A stretch of 64,000 bases of DNA, taken from positions 930,001 to 994,000 of the forward strand of contig BSYO01000031.1 in assembly GCA_033239525.1 (NCBI GenBank), given 5' to 3'. Of the stretch, positions 1 to 11,846 are shown piece after piece; the stretch's first letter is position 1, and each line of letters begins with the position of its first letter. The notes under the pieces were generated by a model, which searched no databases, had not been told where the DNA came from, and worked only from the letters and a program-made list of their open reading frames with translations. Both the position numbers and the translations under genes were made by a program. The DNA is from Nepenthes gracilis. Taxonomy: Eukaryota; Streptophyta; Magnoliopsida; Caryophyllales; Nepenthaceae.

Positions 1-364
1 TCCAGTCCTCACTTTGAGTGAATCGAAACACCATCCTAACCGCCTCTATCGTCAACATCCGGGAATGGTGACGTAAGAAGATGCACAACGAGCAGAGGTA
101 CCGCACGGTATTGGCATGGAGCCGTACGATAGGAACTCTAAGCGCTGTGAAGATATCCAATATATCCTCTGGGACAGGAATGCAAAGCCTACTCCTCAAA
201 TGAGCCTCATATACAGTGATGCAGCCCCTAGGAGAGAAGCAAGCCCTGTCATGCTCGCTGAGTATCACGAAGACGATTTTACAAGGGATATTGAACTCTA
301 TGTACAGCTCTCTCAACTCGCCAGGGATAATCACAGAAGCAATCTCGAGAACAAAATGAGCCAT
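1..364 (-). CDS. antisense extra ORF of a Tat-like retrotransposon, gypsy-type domain, partial
   Basis: The frame starts at an ATG at 364-362 and stays open for 121 codons until it runs off the window edge, so the C-terminus is missing. The product begins MAHFVLEIASVIIPGEL and aligns with the decayed frame at 60985-61635: shared blocks are EL+ELY+E+N+P, RACS/FSP+GC+T+YE+HLRS, and a later P+(I/L)...HAN. This pattern matches the putative gypsy-type transposon domain found in many plant genomes. The family's function is unknown. It lies opposite to the LTR direction, as expected for the antisense ORF of Tat elements. It shows no stop or frameshift in the visible part, unlike the right-hand copy. 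Confidence 0.6.
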   Translation of the reverse strand, partial: MAHFVLEIASVIIPGELRELYIEFNIPCKIVFVILSEHDRACFSPRGCITVYEAHLRSRLCIPVPEDILDIFTALRVPIVRLHANTVRYLCSLCIFLRHHSRMLTIEAVRMVFRFTQSEDW

Positions 365-627
365 AGAAATGAGAGCAACAGGAGCAGCAAAGACTTAGAA
401 AATTTTCAAAGAATGAAAGAGCTTGGGAAATTTGAACAGATGGACTAGTTATAAAGACACCAATCATTGCTGACACGTGTCGCCTCTGGAGAGGACGCAG
501 TCGAATCAGACTTTCTAGTACATTAATTACCGAGAACGCAAATTCACTGCATAATAACATGTGAAAAAATTTTCGACTGAGAGTCCGGCATAATGATGGT
601 GCGTCGACGCAATTCCCCCAAGTTCTT

Positions 628-968
628 CGGATTCTTCCCAAAGCGGCCAACGAATCTGGTCAACGCTGCTCTTCCTGCCAAATTTTTCGAATTCTTTCCA
701 GAGCGGTCAACGAATCCGATCAACAATACTTTTCCTGCCAAGTTCTCCGGATTCTTCCTAAAGCAGTCAACGAATCCGGTCAATGTTGCTCTTCCTGTCA
801 AGTTCTCCAGATTCTTCTCAAATGGTCTACGAATCCGGTCAATGTTGCTCTTCCTACCAAGTTCTCCAGATTCTTATTAGAACGGTCAACAAATCTGGTC
901 AACGCTGCTCCTTCTGCCAAGTTCTCCAGATTCAGGCTGAGACAGTCAAGAAATCCAGCCAACATTTC
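628..968. repeat. 60-bp tandem repeat in retroelement 3' region
   Basis: About 5.7 imperfect copies of a 60-bp unit, each beginning near CGGATTCTTCC and containing GGTCAACGAATCCGGTCAA and CTTCCTGCCAAGTTCTC. A related array with only about 2.7 copies (unit about 57 bp, opposite orientation) lies at 60529-60680 at the equivalent place in the other element. Open frames across this block on both strands reflect the unit length being a multiple of three and are not taken as genes. Confidence 0.85.
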
Positions 969-1124
969 CTCTAGCTTTGTTCTCCATATCCAGGCATTAC
1001 GGTCAACAGCAATGCGATCAACGGACCAAGAGCCGCAGTAAGCTTCCTCATAAGACTGCCTCGATTTATCCAGTATAAAGCGTCCTATTGTGAACATGAT
1101 AGATGCTGAAATCCCAGGCCATCG

Positions 1125-1138
1125 GCATGGGAGGCTAG
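1125..1138 (+). other. polypurine-like tract before 3' LTR
   Basis: GCATGGGAGGCTAG lies directly before the LTR start TGATGGGG. The other Tat-like copy has the matching TATGGGGGGCTAG on the minus strand before TGATGGGT. Conservation between two otherwise diverged copies supports a primer role for plus-strand synthesis; this is inferred from position. Confidence 0.5.
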
Positions 1139-1352
1139 TGATGGGGATGCCAAAAACAGGCTGGCCCACGAAGGAAGAGACAGCCAAGATTTTCAGCAGC
1201 CGAATTCTACCTAGATAGTTGACCGGTTGGACGGCCCATTGAGACCTAAAACGGTCAACGCTTCCGTTGACCAGAAAGACAGCCAGTAGACCGGCTAAGG
1301 CCCAGAATGCACGCGGCCCAAACATCAATTGGTCCACATGTCCATCTCATTT

Positions 1353-3616
1353 TGTGACGCCCCGAGCCCAAGTAACCCGGACCGACCCGAAACCGCCACG
1401 CGAAAACCCTAAATCATAAATAACCTCATAAATGCATCACTAGAAAATACATATTGATTTTAATTCCCATAATAAATGTTCTAAACACAATAAATGCTTA
1501 TAAAAATCATAAGTCTGGGAACGCAGTCCCGATAATATAACTAAATAAAACCTCAATCAATCGAACTAACTCTAGAGCTTCCTGTCATGAGCTTCTAATC
1601 CCAAGATCATCTCTATCCCGAAATTTTTCAGCAATAGCTTGATTTCTTCTAACATGTCAAAACTTTTACTCTTGAGCCAATAAAATACGATGATGAGCCT
1701 AAGGCCAAGCAAGTAAATAAACAATAAAATAACAGAACGCAATAAAGCGTCTCGGATAGTAATAACAGCATAAGTATATTAGATAAATCAATAATTATCA
1801 GAGGTTCAACAAAATGTCGTATTCACGACTCAAAAGTCACATGGCAACAAATCATCAAAGATGCAAACTGGATTCCACCGAAATCTGAGTATCAATCACG
1901 GCATAAGTTCCATCAAACCCTTCACAAATGAAGTCCCAATTATATGAGATATCACAAAAGTTTCCTCGAACCTTATACATCACGAAAGTCAAACCCAGCA
2001 CCACCTCAGTACGATATCCACTGATGTCTCACCAATCGGTTCACAAGATTATAAGCATCCATCCAAACGACCTCATCCTCCGAAATATAGATTAAATATC
2101 AAAAAAATGTAGACTACACCAAGGTTCCGTAGCCTTCCATTCGACTCGATACCTTAATATTTTCATACGTTCTCCTTAATTTAGCCATAGAGTGCCAATA
2201 AATATACGCATGCCAACAAAGTTAACTCAAAAAATAATTTACCGGAATTTATCAAAAGGTACAGGAATAATCACTTCACCGACTATTATTATTTCAAGCA
2301 TACCAAACTCGCATGCATAGATTTATTATAAACATACTCTACCATGTAATTCTGAATATATATATATATATATATACCAACCAAACACACACACACACAC
2401 ACACAGCCGCATATATAACACCAAAAACACACACACATATATATACACGCACAGCAACCCATACACTGCCAAGGCAGCACACACTAGCACCTACACGGCC
2501 ACACACACACACATAAGTATGAACACACTGTATTCACACACACAGCCAGCACACCTCCCTGGCAGTGTACACACGCACTACCATTTTAGCCGGCCACTCC
2601 ACAGAGCAAGAGGCCCTGCTCTCTCATCCATTTCCCAAATCAGTTTTCATAACTTATACGTAACTTATAATTTCAAATGTGGAACAAAGATTTGCAAGAG
2701 GAATAGGAAAGTTACTTGCAAACGAGAGAGATTTTACTTGCAGGACATGGAATTGTTACTTGCAAAATAGGAAGATTACTTGCCTGATTTGAACGGAAAG
2801 AGCTAGGGTTTGCGACGGCAAGGGTTTAACGACAATGGCGGCACATACTGACGACGGCAACGGCAACAAACAGCGAACGTCGGCGGCACACCTCCGGACC
2901 CAGAATGGCGACTGCGACGACTTCGACTGTAGCAATCGGCTACGGTTTGCGGCACCGATTGACGACGGCAACACTCCCTCCGGCTCAAGCTTGCAATGGA
3001 AAGCACGACTCCAGACGGCGGCGACTCTGGCACAGGAAGCCGTGTCTGCAGAGGCTCGGACAACACACGCCTCTATTTATAACCCTCTACAACGGTCTAC
3101 TGATTAAATGAGGGCAAAAGGAGAGGAGAGAGAGATATGCGAAACGGAAGAGAAGGGAAAGGGAGAGACGGAGAGAGCGAGAGAATCTGAGCGGCAGAGA
3201 CGAGAGGGAGAGATATGGAAACGGAAGAACAGAGAAGAGGGAGAAACGGCAGAAATCGAAAGAGAGAAACGGCACAAAGAAGGATCGAGAAGGAGAGGTG
3301 GCTCTCAATTTATTATATTAATTAATTATTTAAACGTTTTATTATTATTATTATTATTATTATTTAAACGTTTTATTAAATTTATTATTTATTATTAGTA
3401 CGTTATACGTTTTATTAAATTTATTATTATTAATTATTATTATTACTCATTATTATTTATTATCAATGTATTTTAATATTATTATTAATATCTATTTATT
3501 TATTATTATTAATTATTCATTTAATACTCAATTATTTATTAATATAAAAATAAATTATTTATTATTAAATTAATTCAATAACTAAATAATTCGAGTCAAA
3601 ATATCAGGATAGTACA
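1353..3616 (-). mobile_element. LTR-like noncoding block, probably a gypsy LTR in minus orientation
   Basis: The block begins TGTGACGCCCCGAGCC on the plus strand. On the minus strand it would start TGTACTATCCTGATATTTTG near 3616 and end GGCTCGGGGCGTCACA, a common ending of plant gypsy LTRs. The start resembles the LTR start TGTAATACTCCGATATTTAT at 5959, and a stretch at 2140-2235 is the reverse complement of 5345-5440 (GGCACTCTATGGCTAA core), linking it to the chromovirus-like remnant next door. It contains AC/AT microsatellites (2357-2517), a GC-richer part (2800-3000), a GA-rich part (3110-3300) and a TTA-rich part (3310-3600). No target duplication was found, so the borders are uncertain. 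No gene is seen. Confidence 0.4.
2357..2517. repeat. AT/AC microsatellite cluster
   Basis: Runs of (TA)n followed by several (AC)n tracts interrupted by short unique sequence. The open frames over this stretch encode only T-H or C-V dipeptide runs and are low-complexity artefacts. Confidence 0.85.
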
Positions 3617-3771
3617 ACTCCTTTTTAAAAAATTATATCCTTGAAATACAAAGCTTATTCCTCAATAAATATTTTTAATATCTTGATATTTTTAATAAAT
3701 CTTTTTACCCAATACAAGATTTAACTTAATATTATCGTTAATATAATATTAAACAAATTATTAATCCTTAT

Positions 3772-5123
3772 TGATGCAGACACCAATAAAATGGCTTCAC
3801 CAAAGAAGGCCAATGTGTTCAGTAGCGCAAATAACATTCCCCGACTACCAAGAGCAGGCATTGCCTAAAATGTGAAAAGCTCAAGACGGCCAACGCCAGG
3901 GCTGACCGTCCTGGTAATCAACCTATTCACAAATCCGGGCCAACTCGGGCTGACTGCGTTGTTGAGCCTTTAGAGCTTTTGAATGTGATGATGCCTATTC
4001 CATTCTAAATTTCACACCCCATCGGCCGATCACCCGTCATTCTCCCTTCGTTCTCCCACTAACGCGCCAACACGCTCGACGGCCAACTCGCACGCCGACC
4101 GCTCCCCTCCTCCCATATTGGGCCCAAACAGCTTTTTCTACAATGAATGGGCCTGACTCACTGCACTCCATAGCCCATCTCGGGAGGCCAAAGACGAACG
4201 CTTTCATGGGGGCGGCCAACACGCACACAGACGGTCAACCTGTGGCGCTGACTGGCCCACGCTTTGCACATCGGGTCCCGTGAAGCCTTTCAACAAGAAT
4301 GCCTCGACCCGCTTAGGCCACTGCACATAAAAAGGCCGACCACGATCCTCCAAGGATATTCCACGATCTCAAAAGGAATATCAAGAATATGCGCCCTTCA
4401 AATAAGGAAGGCGCCAGATCCTCCCAACTCCTTGCCAAACAAGGAACCTCACCCAGAACATGTTGGAAAGAAAAGAAGCTAACTTGGAAAGTGGTTGGCG
4501 CCCGAAGGAAACAATCCTCCACAATCGGGCAACGAGCATCGCCTTTCCAAAAAGAAGGCCAAAGAATCATCACGTGAACGATCGCTCCTTCCAAAGAAGG
4601 AGGATCGCCATCTTTGCCATAAAAGAGGCTCGATTCACCATCCAAGGCACGCTTTTGCATGCTTTCTTGGCACTCTGAGACATTGAAATTCCCAAAACTG
4701 TACAAGCTCTCGGCTACTTCAAACACGTTCGTCTTCAACCCTAAAGGCTCTGAGAAATAAGCTCTGGTTCCCAACAGCCAAACTCTCAAACACAATCAAA
4801 CTCTAAGGCAACGAATAGGCCTTTACACACGTTTTCTGCCTTCCCACCATCCAGATACGAGAAAAGACCTGCGCTTTTCTGACATCTGGAACAAGACACT
4901 TTTTTTTCCTCTCCCATTGCTCTCTCTCTTTCAGCCTCCTTCCATTGAATGTCATTTATCGACTCTGAGCGCCGGAGTGTTTTCTGTGGGATTACCTCCC
5001 GCCGTGCTAACGCCGACCTCTTGTTCGTTTTTAGTGGTGCGTGATTCGTGATCTTTCTGAACTGAGCCGGTTCACATCATCCGTAAGAATCAATCTATGA
5101 GAGTTCGGATCCGCGATGTATCA
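3772..5123 (+). mobile_element. solo LTR of a Tat-like retrotransposon
   Basis: A 1352-bp unit starting TGATGCAGACACC and ending GCGATGTATCA, flanked by an exact 5-bp direct repeat CTTAT (3767-3771 and 5124-5128). No PBS, internal region or second LTR is present, so it is a solo LTR left by recombination. It shares promoter-region sequence with the LTRs at 46857-47844 and, reversed, 59460-60434: a CATAAAAGAGGC-type TATA region followed by ATTCACCATCCAAGGCACGC. Short open frames here are not genes. Confidence 0.8.
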
Positions 5124-5958
5124 CTTATAATTTTCAAATCATATCGCTTTTTTAATAATTTATGACATTAAATACTAAATAGACTGCTCAATTGATACCC
5201 AAATTTGAATCATATGAATTTCCTATAATTTATGAGGTTTTCATATGCAATTAATTCCATTTTAATATAAATCCCAAAAATAAATATTCCTCCTTAAACA
5301 ATATTGAAACCACACTATAGAGAAATTAACACTTTAATTATTTTTTGCATTAATTTTGTTGACGTGCGTACATTTATTGGCACTCTATGGCTAAGTTGAA
5401 GATGACATATGAAAATACTAAGATATCAAGTCGAATGAAATGTTACAAAATCTTAGTGTAGTTTATACTTAAACATGCTATGATGATTGAGTAGACAATA
5501 AATAGGCGGAATCAAATTTAACCAATTTTGCAGGATCAGCTCGGAGGCAGTGGATTGCAAGACAATAATCAGAATAAATTGTAGTAAGAAAACTCTAACA
5601 GGCGACAAAAGACGGATGAATTCAAAGAGCGTCGACAATGTTATGTATGTAAGAATATTGGCCATGTAGCCAATGACTGTAGATTTGTGGAGAAGACCGC
5701 AAATACTTTTACCGTTTTCACTTCTAAGGTGCAGCTGGCAGGACAATGAGGACCGTTGTCGTGTTATAATTGTAAAAATCTCGGTCATTTTATTAAAGAT
5801 TGTCGTGCTAAAAAATGTAGAATTCAAAGTCAAAGAGGATAACAGAACAAATTATAAATTCCAAGTCTTGTTTATGTGATGACTGAGTAGAAAGTTCAAG
5901 ATTCTCCTACTAGAGTTTACGGTGCGTATTTTAAGGACAAAAATTTTTAAGAAGGGAT
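5124..5958 (+). mobile_element. internally deleted chromovirus-like gypsy element, body
   Basis: The stretch joins a partial LTR-like piece (about 5345-5450, related to 2140-2235), a gag remnant with two zinc knuckles (5588-5842), and, only about 80 bp later, the sequence AAGGACAAAAATTTTTAAGAAGGGA that normally ends pol and precedes the 3' LTR in plant chromoviruses. Protease, reverse transcriptase, RNase H and integrase are all missing. The order indicates a large internal deletion between gag and the end of pol. Confidence 0.55.
5588..5842 (+). pseudogene. gag nucleocapsid remnant with two CCHC zinc knuckles
   Basis: One frame, open from 5588 with a single internal stop at 5747, encodes two CX2CX4HX4C knuckles: CYVCKNIGHVANDC (from 5639) and CYNCKNLGHFIKDC (second half of the frame), 37 residues apart. 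In retroviral-type Gag these bind RNA. The frame ends at a stop at 5840-5842. Two adjacent knuckles in this spacing are typical of gypsy Gag. The upstream frame is blocked by stops at 5582-5587, so this is a broken fragment. Confidence 0.7.
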
Positions 5959-7780
5959 TGTAATACTCCGATATTTATTTAGTTAATCATTATTACTCAC
6001 TTATTTTTTAAAAAAATCAATCAAAGTTTAAGTACTTTTATTAAAAACATAAATACAATAATATTTTTAAAAAAATATATAAAAAAATCATAAAATTAAC
6101 AACCATACCAAAAAACCATTGAATTTTTTTATATTGTATTTATTTTACGTCAATAATAGCTACTTCATCAACGAGTAATTGTTAACATCGCTGTCGAAGT
6201 TATCGTTGCCATCGCCACAACGATCATTGACACTGCCGCCATGGTCACCAAACAGCACCACAACCTTTGTCATAGTGCCGCTGCCGCTGTACATTAACTA
6301 CCAGCGCCACCAATGTGACCGGGAGCGGGATCCGAGATTTATTTTATATAAACGAATAAATAAATAATTCACATGTCAAATTATTTGGCCTGAAATTACA
6401 TTTCCAATTTATTGCAATAAAATAATAAAATACTATTTTTACGTAACCATCACAATATTCTTTTCACCTAACCGTTTATTATTTAAATTTTCTTTCAATT
6501 TGCCACACTCGGTCTTATTTTATCAAAATTCTAAGCGAAATTTATATAACCTTCCTATAAAAAATGTGACTTTTAGTATCATTTGTTGGCCAATAAGCGT
6601 CACACAATTATTTGTTTTTATTTCTATGTTAATTTATTAATATGAATAAATTTATAAAATATCTTGTCACGGGATGTGCGCCCCACCGCCACTAGTACAT
6701 ATCACTAAAATTAATCAAGCGTTCCCCGTCTGAAATAACTAAGAATGGAAATCACAAATCAGAAGCTTAGTAATCAAGAGGCCACCGCCCCATATCCGTA
6801 CAATAAATAAGCAAAATTGATATTCATAAAATCTACAAAATTTTTGGCATTCCTCTGCAACAGGAACGGAACCAAAATTTACAACCTGTTTAAATAACCT
6901 AAATCAAGCACACAACTAAACAAATATCACAATTCATTCTACAACACACATACACAGGACAATAAACTGTCATATTATCATGGTTCTAACACAGTACTCC
7001 TAACTACTGTATTAAATCTAAATAGATATGCCATCTAGGACCAAAACAAATATAAACATCAAAACAATACGGAAGCGTCTATAACCATAAATTAATCCAA
7101 CGGAAGCAAAAACAATACATTTCTCCAACATAATATAATTACTTATATACAGATTTCCTTTCACAAATCATGGCATTTACATTTGCATTAGTCAACTCCC
7201 AAAAGATTATTCAAAGGCATCAGATCTACTCAAGGCTTCTTTAGCTAATCCTTTCTTTACTCTTTCACATCGAATAGCGGCTTTATGGAATCACCTAGAG
7301 GGAAAAATAGAAGAGTGAGCCGAAACCCAGTAGTGTACCACAAAATATACAGTGTAAACAGCTTTATAAAAACATAAAATACAACAGAAGAATATTAATG
7401 CGAATATCAAAAATATAAAACAAAACGAATAACATATAACAAAACAAATGAGGAAAGACGCTAATTTGTCATGAAGGCAAACCAAAGGTCTTAAACCAAG
7501 TTCAAACTTTACTTATTCTTAAAATCCAACTTTACGGACTGAAAAGGCCCAAATTAGTAGACTCTACTAGTTGATGGAGCGAATAATCGATGATAGATTG
7601 TGTTCACTCCACACAATCCAAGACCTGAACTGAAATATCCCCTCTAATGGGATTTATTTACTAGAATACTTCCCAAAGGTATATCTAATTCTAAACTAAA
7701 CTGAATATACTCCCCCGATTTAATGCCCCGAGGAGAGGTGGACCACGTATTACTCTGTGGACGGAGTTGTCCTCGATTAC
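5959..7780 (+). mobile_element. 3' LTR-like sequence and undefined LTR-derived DNA
   Basis: TGTAATACTCCGATATTTAT at 5959 follows a purine-rich GAAGGGA, as expected for a 3' LTR. I could not find its end. A second possible border is TGTCACGGGATGTGCGCC near 6666. The rest is AT-rich with no supported coding sequence. The stretch 7560-7760 has LTR-like GC-richer text. No gene is seen. Confidence 0.35.
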
Positions 7781-7911
7781 CATTATAACGTTCTACGGCA
7801 TGCCTTAAAAAATTTTTATTTCTTTTATTGCCATTATTTTCCTTGTTGGTTTATTTCTTTCCAAAACCAAGCATGGCAACACAACCAACAAGACTCAAAT
7901 AGATTGAGGAG

Positions 7912-8097
7912 CATTTATGAAAATATCAGCCGATATATATCATCCACGAATTCATCAATATCAACATTTCTCAATACCTCGACAATATTACAAGATATTA
8001 CTGTATAAACAATATATCACAACATATCAGCTGATATTTAAAATATCGATACCGATACTGATACGGATACCAATACATTCATCCATTTTGAGAAATT
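7912..8097 (-). mobile_element. GATATATCG-family MITE copy, just past BUD31
   Basis: The copy begins CATTTATGAAAATATCAGCC and ends TTCATCCATT, with many ATATC/GATAT motifs. Likely target duplication: TTGAGGAG / TTGAGAAA (6 of 8 match). It ends 38 bp past the BUD31 stop codon, so it probably lies in or next to the BUD31 3' UTR. Confidence 0.6.
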
Positions 8098-8135
8098 AGC
8101 ATGATAACCAACCTGCAGTAGAAGCGGTGTGCCGA

Positions 8136-9230
8136 TCAGTCTCCGCTGGCACATCCTCTGCAGCCACAATGCACACATTCGATGACCTTCTCCTCTCTCA
8201 GATGCTTGGGCACCCTGCACACGCACGTCGTCTGAAAGTTGTGATCTCGAGGCTGCATGCATCTTAAGCAGCAAAGGCGTTCATAACCCGGCTGCATGTC
8301 GAATTGAATTATATCAATAAAGAAATGTCTTTTGATACTCAATTAATCGATCATGTATCTTGGATTAAAATATCAGCTAATATCTGATATAGAGGCCAAC
8401 CAATATATTCCAACACAGGAGCCCCTTGACACCAATATTTTACTATACCATAGAAAAACCGTGATATTTCGCCAATTAACGATATATCAACCAATATTAC
8501 TTGTCAACTTACGATACTCAAAAATTTTTTTTTTTGGCCGATATATCCGATAGTAATACGCATTGCAAAGCAAATCTAATACCAATTTGATAGAGACCGA
8601 TATCAATATTTTCATCCACATTCATGTCATAGGATGCGCATTAAATCCAACAATAAACTGCAAACCACGTAAAGTTCCTCAATTAAATGCTTATCATACC
8701 ATATAATATATTGATTTTAAATTTTGAAATCGATAGTAGGACGGCTAGGAAGGGTTCTGTGGTTCAGAGCGTATTGTAAAATTCGGCTTAAACAACGGAA
8801 GCAAACAAGAAGAGCACAGAAATTAGCCATGATGAGATACCAAGTGGTACCTTTTTCCACTTTGCGATCAAATTGCGGTCCGCATAGCCTTGGTCCAAGC
8901 AAAATTCATACAGCTCCTTTGATATCTCTTTCCTTCGGTGGTACAGATCAAAAATGTAACGACTCTTCTGGTGTGCTGTTTTGAAAATAGGCCACAATGA
9001 TTCACATTTCCTCTTCCCTTCATTTGTTTCGTTCTCAGCTGTAAAACAAGTAAATAAAACACTGTTTTCAGTGTTAAATTTCAGTGGCCAAGAAAATAAC
9101 AGCAAATGGCTAATATTAGGTGACAAACAAAACAACCTTCTCTCATCTTTGCTTGCAACTCTCGAAGCGTAGGTTCAATCAATTCCCATCCCTCGGGGTA
9201 CTTAACACGAGACGTTTTTACCTTTGGCAT
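8136..9230 (-). CDS. BUD31: BUD31 (G10) pre-mRNA splicing factor
   Basis: Three coding exons join to 145 residues plus stop: 9230-9137, 9038-8851 and 8291-8136. All introns are GT-AG and phases match. The protein starts [18 protein letters not shown], has the invariant core [18 protein letters not shown], and ends [14 protein letters not shown] with the Cys-rich zinc-binding C-terminus ([19 protein letters not shown]). Length and sequence match the family, one of the most conserved eukaryotic proteins. BUD31 is a core spliceosome component that acts in the nucleus during catalytic activation. I see no broken residue. The start is fixed by family alignment. A long 5' UTR intron separates this ATG from the promoter. 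One MITE lies in intron 2 and another follows the stop. Confidence 0.97.
8359..8621 (-). mobile_element. GATATATCG-family MITE copy in BUD31 intron 2
   Basis: Starts CTTGGATTAAAATATCAGC and ends GATATCAATATTTTCATCCA. Candidate target duplication TCATGTAT / TCATGTCA (6 of 8). Internal GATATATCC/ATATCAACC motifs match the family. It fills half of the 559-bp second intron. Confidence 0.55.
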
Positions 9231-9371
9231 TTTCAAGCTGCAACAGTTCAAAACAAGAAAATTTTAGCTCCTAACACAAAATTATCAAGAACATGAAAGT
9301 GAAAAACAATTTGTAAAGTGATGCAACATGCTTGTGATAATCAAGCATGGAAGTGATCAAAACATCGCAAG

Positions 9372-9601
9372 CATTGAATTAAATATCGGCTGATATATAT
9401 TGATATCGTGGCCTCTCGCTAATATTTCGATACTACAACAATATCATAATATGCTTTTATAACGGCGATATATATCGTTGATACGCCCTATCTGCTGATA
9501 ATTTTTAAAATTTTTTTATTTCTAATATATCAAATATCGATACGTATTGTTTAAAATCGATGAGACCATGACCGACATTGGTACTAATATTTTCATCCAT
9601 G
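9372..9601 (-). mobile_element. GATATATCG-family MITE copy, 8-bp target duplication
   Basis: A 230-bp element with ends CATTGAATTAAATATCGG and (reversed) CATGGATGAAAATATTAG. It is flanked by ATCGCAAG (9364-9371) and ATCACAAG (9602-9609), a 7-of-8 direct repeat. An 8-bp duplication is the hallmark of hAT-type insertion. Confidence 0.75.
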
Positions 9602-11707
9602 ATCACAAGTCACAAACAAAAGACTGTGAATGTGAAACAGATACCCATAGTCCATGTACAAAGCAAGAACTCATTTTCCTCTGCCACAAATCTACTCAAG
9701 CTAATGCGGGAAAAAGCCTATTCCAGCTTCTGAAGAAAATATCTCCTAGTCTCATGTCTCTATACTCTACATTGACCATCAGCTAAACAAATTGCATAAT
9801 AAAGGAGTAACTACAATCACAAGAAACAAATTTGATAACAAAGCAGAATTATATCTCATTGTTTCAACTCGTGACAATTCTCGCTAGTGCGACAAAACTA
9901 CTAAAATCCCCCAACAGTTTAAGCTGCTCAGCTGTTAATGACATAAGTCAAAATGAGGTTGGGTTTATCATATTGCACGAAATCTATTCATTCCAGACAA
10001 GATGTGTAAAACAAGCATTTCCATTAACACAGCGCCAGTCGTTATAGATTTCTCATTTCAGACATTAGTGATTCATTGCCCATCTACCTCAACAAGGAGG
10101 TAGTACTTCTTTTCCAATAACTATGCCTGAACCGAACCTTCAACGAGGGGATTTCTTAAAAAGGGATTTTCATCGGCCGATGCATTCCAATACATTCATC
10201 CTTCTTCACCTTTTTCACTTACCCATACTAAAAGAATTTTCCTTTTCCTAGAGCAGCAACAAGGATGTCTGGTTCTATCGTGAGTGATTTTATCTGCTTT
10301 TGAAACTTTGATTGCAAAAGACAAAGAAAGTGGCTTCAGAATTTTGAATTCCCAGAACCTCTTTCAAATACAGAAAAGGGGAGGGGTCTCACAGGCACCT
10401 TTGTTCGAGCAGCGGTGCACGCCGGATGATGTTAGCCCTTGACGACAAACAAGATGTTTCGAACGAGCAAGTCAAATAACTTAGCACAAAGAAGCAACAA
10501 GTTTTTGCAGATACCTACTTATTATCCCAAACATCTAGCATCCGTTCCCAACCATAACACAATGGAATGCAGTAGAAAGAAACATAATCTTCTTTCCCAA
10601 TTATGGCAGGACACAAACTAAATAATTGAACAACATTCCGACATCGCCCTTGACTAACACGTGCAAATGGAATGCATAAAATTTCAAGGTCCTGCACACC
10701 CACTGTACCAGACTTCCATATCAATTTCAATAAAGCACAATGACAACAGTAGAAACTTTGCCCACGTCCATCCAAGCTCTTATATCTCAAGTTCAGTGTA
10801 GAAAGATCTTAATCTGCGCATGAACTCTAAGTAGGAATACAGCAAATTTATTCAAGAGTACTTCAATACAGTGTTGCCAAAGAAGATAGAAGAGCTAAGC
10901 ACAGACTCCACATTGTCCAGGGCACTAGACGCTTGCCTGAGACAAATGAGTTGCTAAGTAAAATATAAATATTTCTATTTCTGTGATGTGCAGAAAAATC
11001 CTAACCAACGAGGGCACTTTTTGCATTGTGATGCATTTTTATACTTTCCCAATTGATTTGTTTTGCCCAAAATGTCCTGCCTTTAGTTACCTTGTCACAT
11101 AACCGACATAGGGTCTTCAATATCATTCAAAAAATTATACTTCAACTCAGGACTTTCTTATTGCATCAATTTGATGTTTCTATTGTTGCCATTATTTTGT
11201 TTACCATAAAAAGACAAAAACAGTTCATGTGAAGCAGAACAATTTAATGTAACGCAAACTTACAGAGTCACATAAACCCCAAAAAAAATTTATAAAATCA
11301 CAAACAAATGAAAAAAATCAAAGACAGAGAGGGTGAAGATGAGACCACCGGAAAGGGCTAGAGCGAAAAAAGTATGAAGATCCAGAGTGAAAAATGATGA
11401 CAACAAACTTAACCAAATATTCCATCTAATTTTTTCTCCATGCATAATTGATTACAGACTAGCAATTTTTTTCAAGATTATGGATGTATAATTTGAGGTG
11501 AGAAACCATTCTCCAGAGACACGAAAATTCAGGAAAAACAAATTAGTGTTTTGATTTGTACACAATTTGCGGATATAGGGTTTGCCAAGCTTTGATTGTT
11601 TATTGAGGATGGAGATTATCAAGTCAAATACCCAAAAATTCTTGTTTGCGAACCTCAAACAGCAGTGAAGATGGTAATAATGGTGATTTGTGTGGGGCGA
11701 TTGAGAC

Positions 11708-11708
<1 letters not shown>

Positions 11709-11744
<36 letters not shown>
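11709..11744. repeat. GA microsatellite
   Basis: An uninterrupted (AG)n run of about 36 bases inside the BUD31 5' UTR intron. Confidence 0.9.
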
Positions 11745-11745
<1 letters not shown>

Positions 11746-11846
11746 AGCTATGTCTGTCACTAACAGCCATAGAGCACTCATACACTTTCATCCATTCGAA
11801 ATATCTAAATTAGACAGTCTATATTACCGCTATAAATTTAGACATT

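Larger units (their letters stand above)
1..1352 (+). mobile_element. 3' end of a Tat-like Ty3/gypsy retrotransposon
   Basis: Reading on the plus strand, this piece contains a reverse-oriented extra ORF (364 down to 1), a 60-bp tandem array (628-968), a purine-rich tract (1125-1138) and the start of an LTR (TGATGGGG at 1139). The same order, read on the minus strand, is found at 59460-61635, and the reverse complements align by eye over most of the length. An antisense ORF and tandem repeats between pol and the 3' LTR are known features of the Tat lineage of plant Ty3/gypsy elements. The body of the element lies beyond the left edge. The LTR is cut off at 1352, where another LTR-like block starts. 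Lineage assignment is inference because no pol is visible. Confidence 0.6.

Noticed and set aside
544..1337. Several frames on both strands near the left edge
   Set aside because: They follow the 60-bp repeat period or lie in the LTR. No match to known coding families.
2289..2516. Small frames encoding T-H or C-V repeats
   Set aside because: Translation of AC/AT microsatellites.
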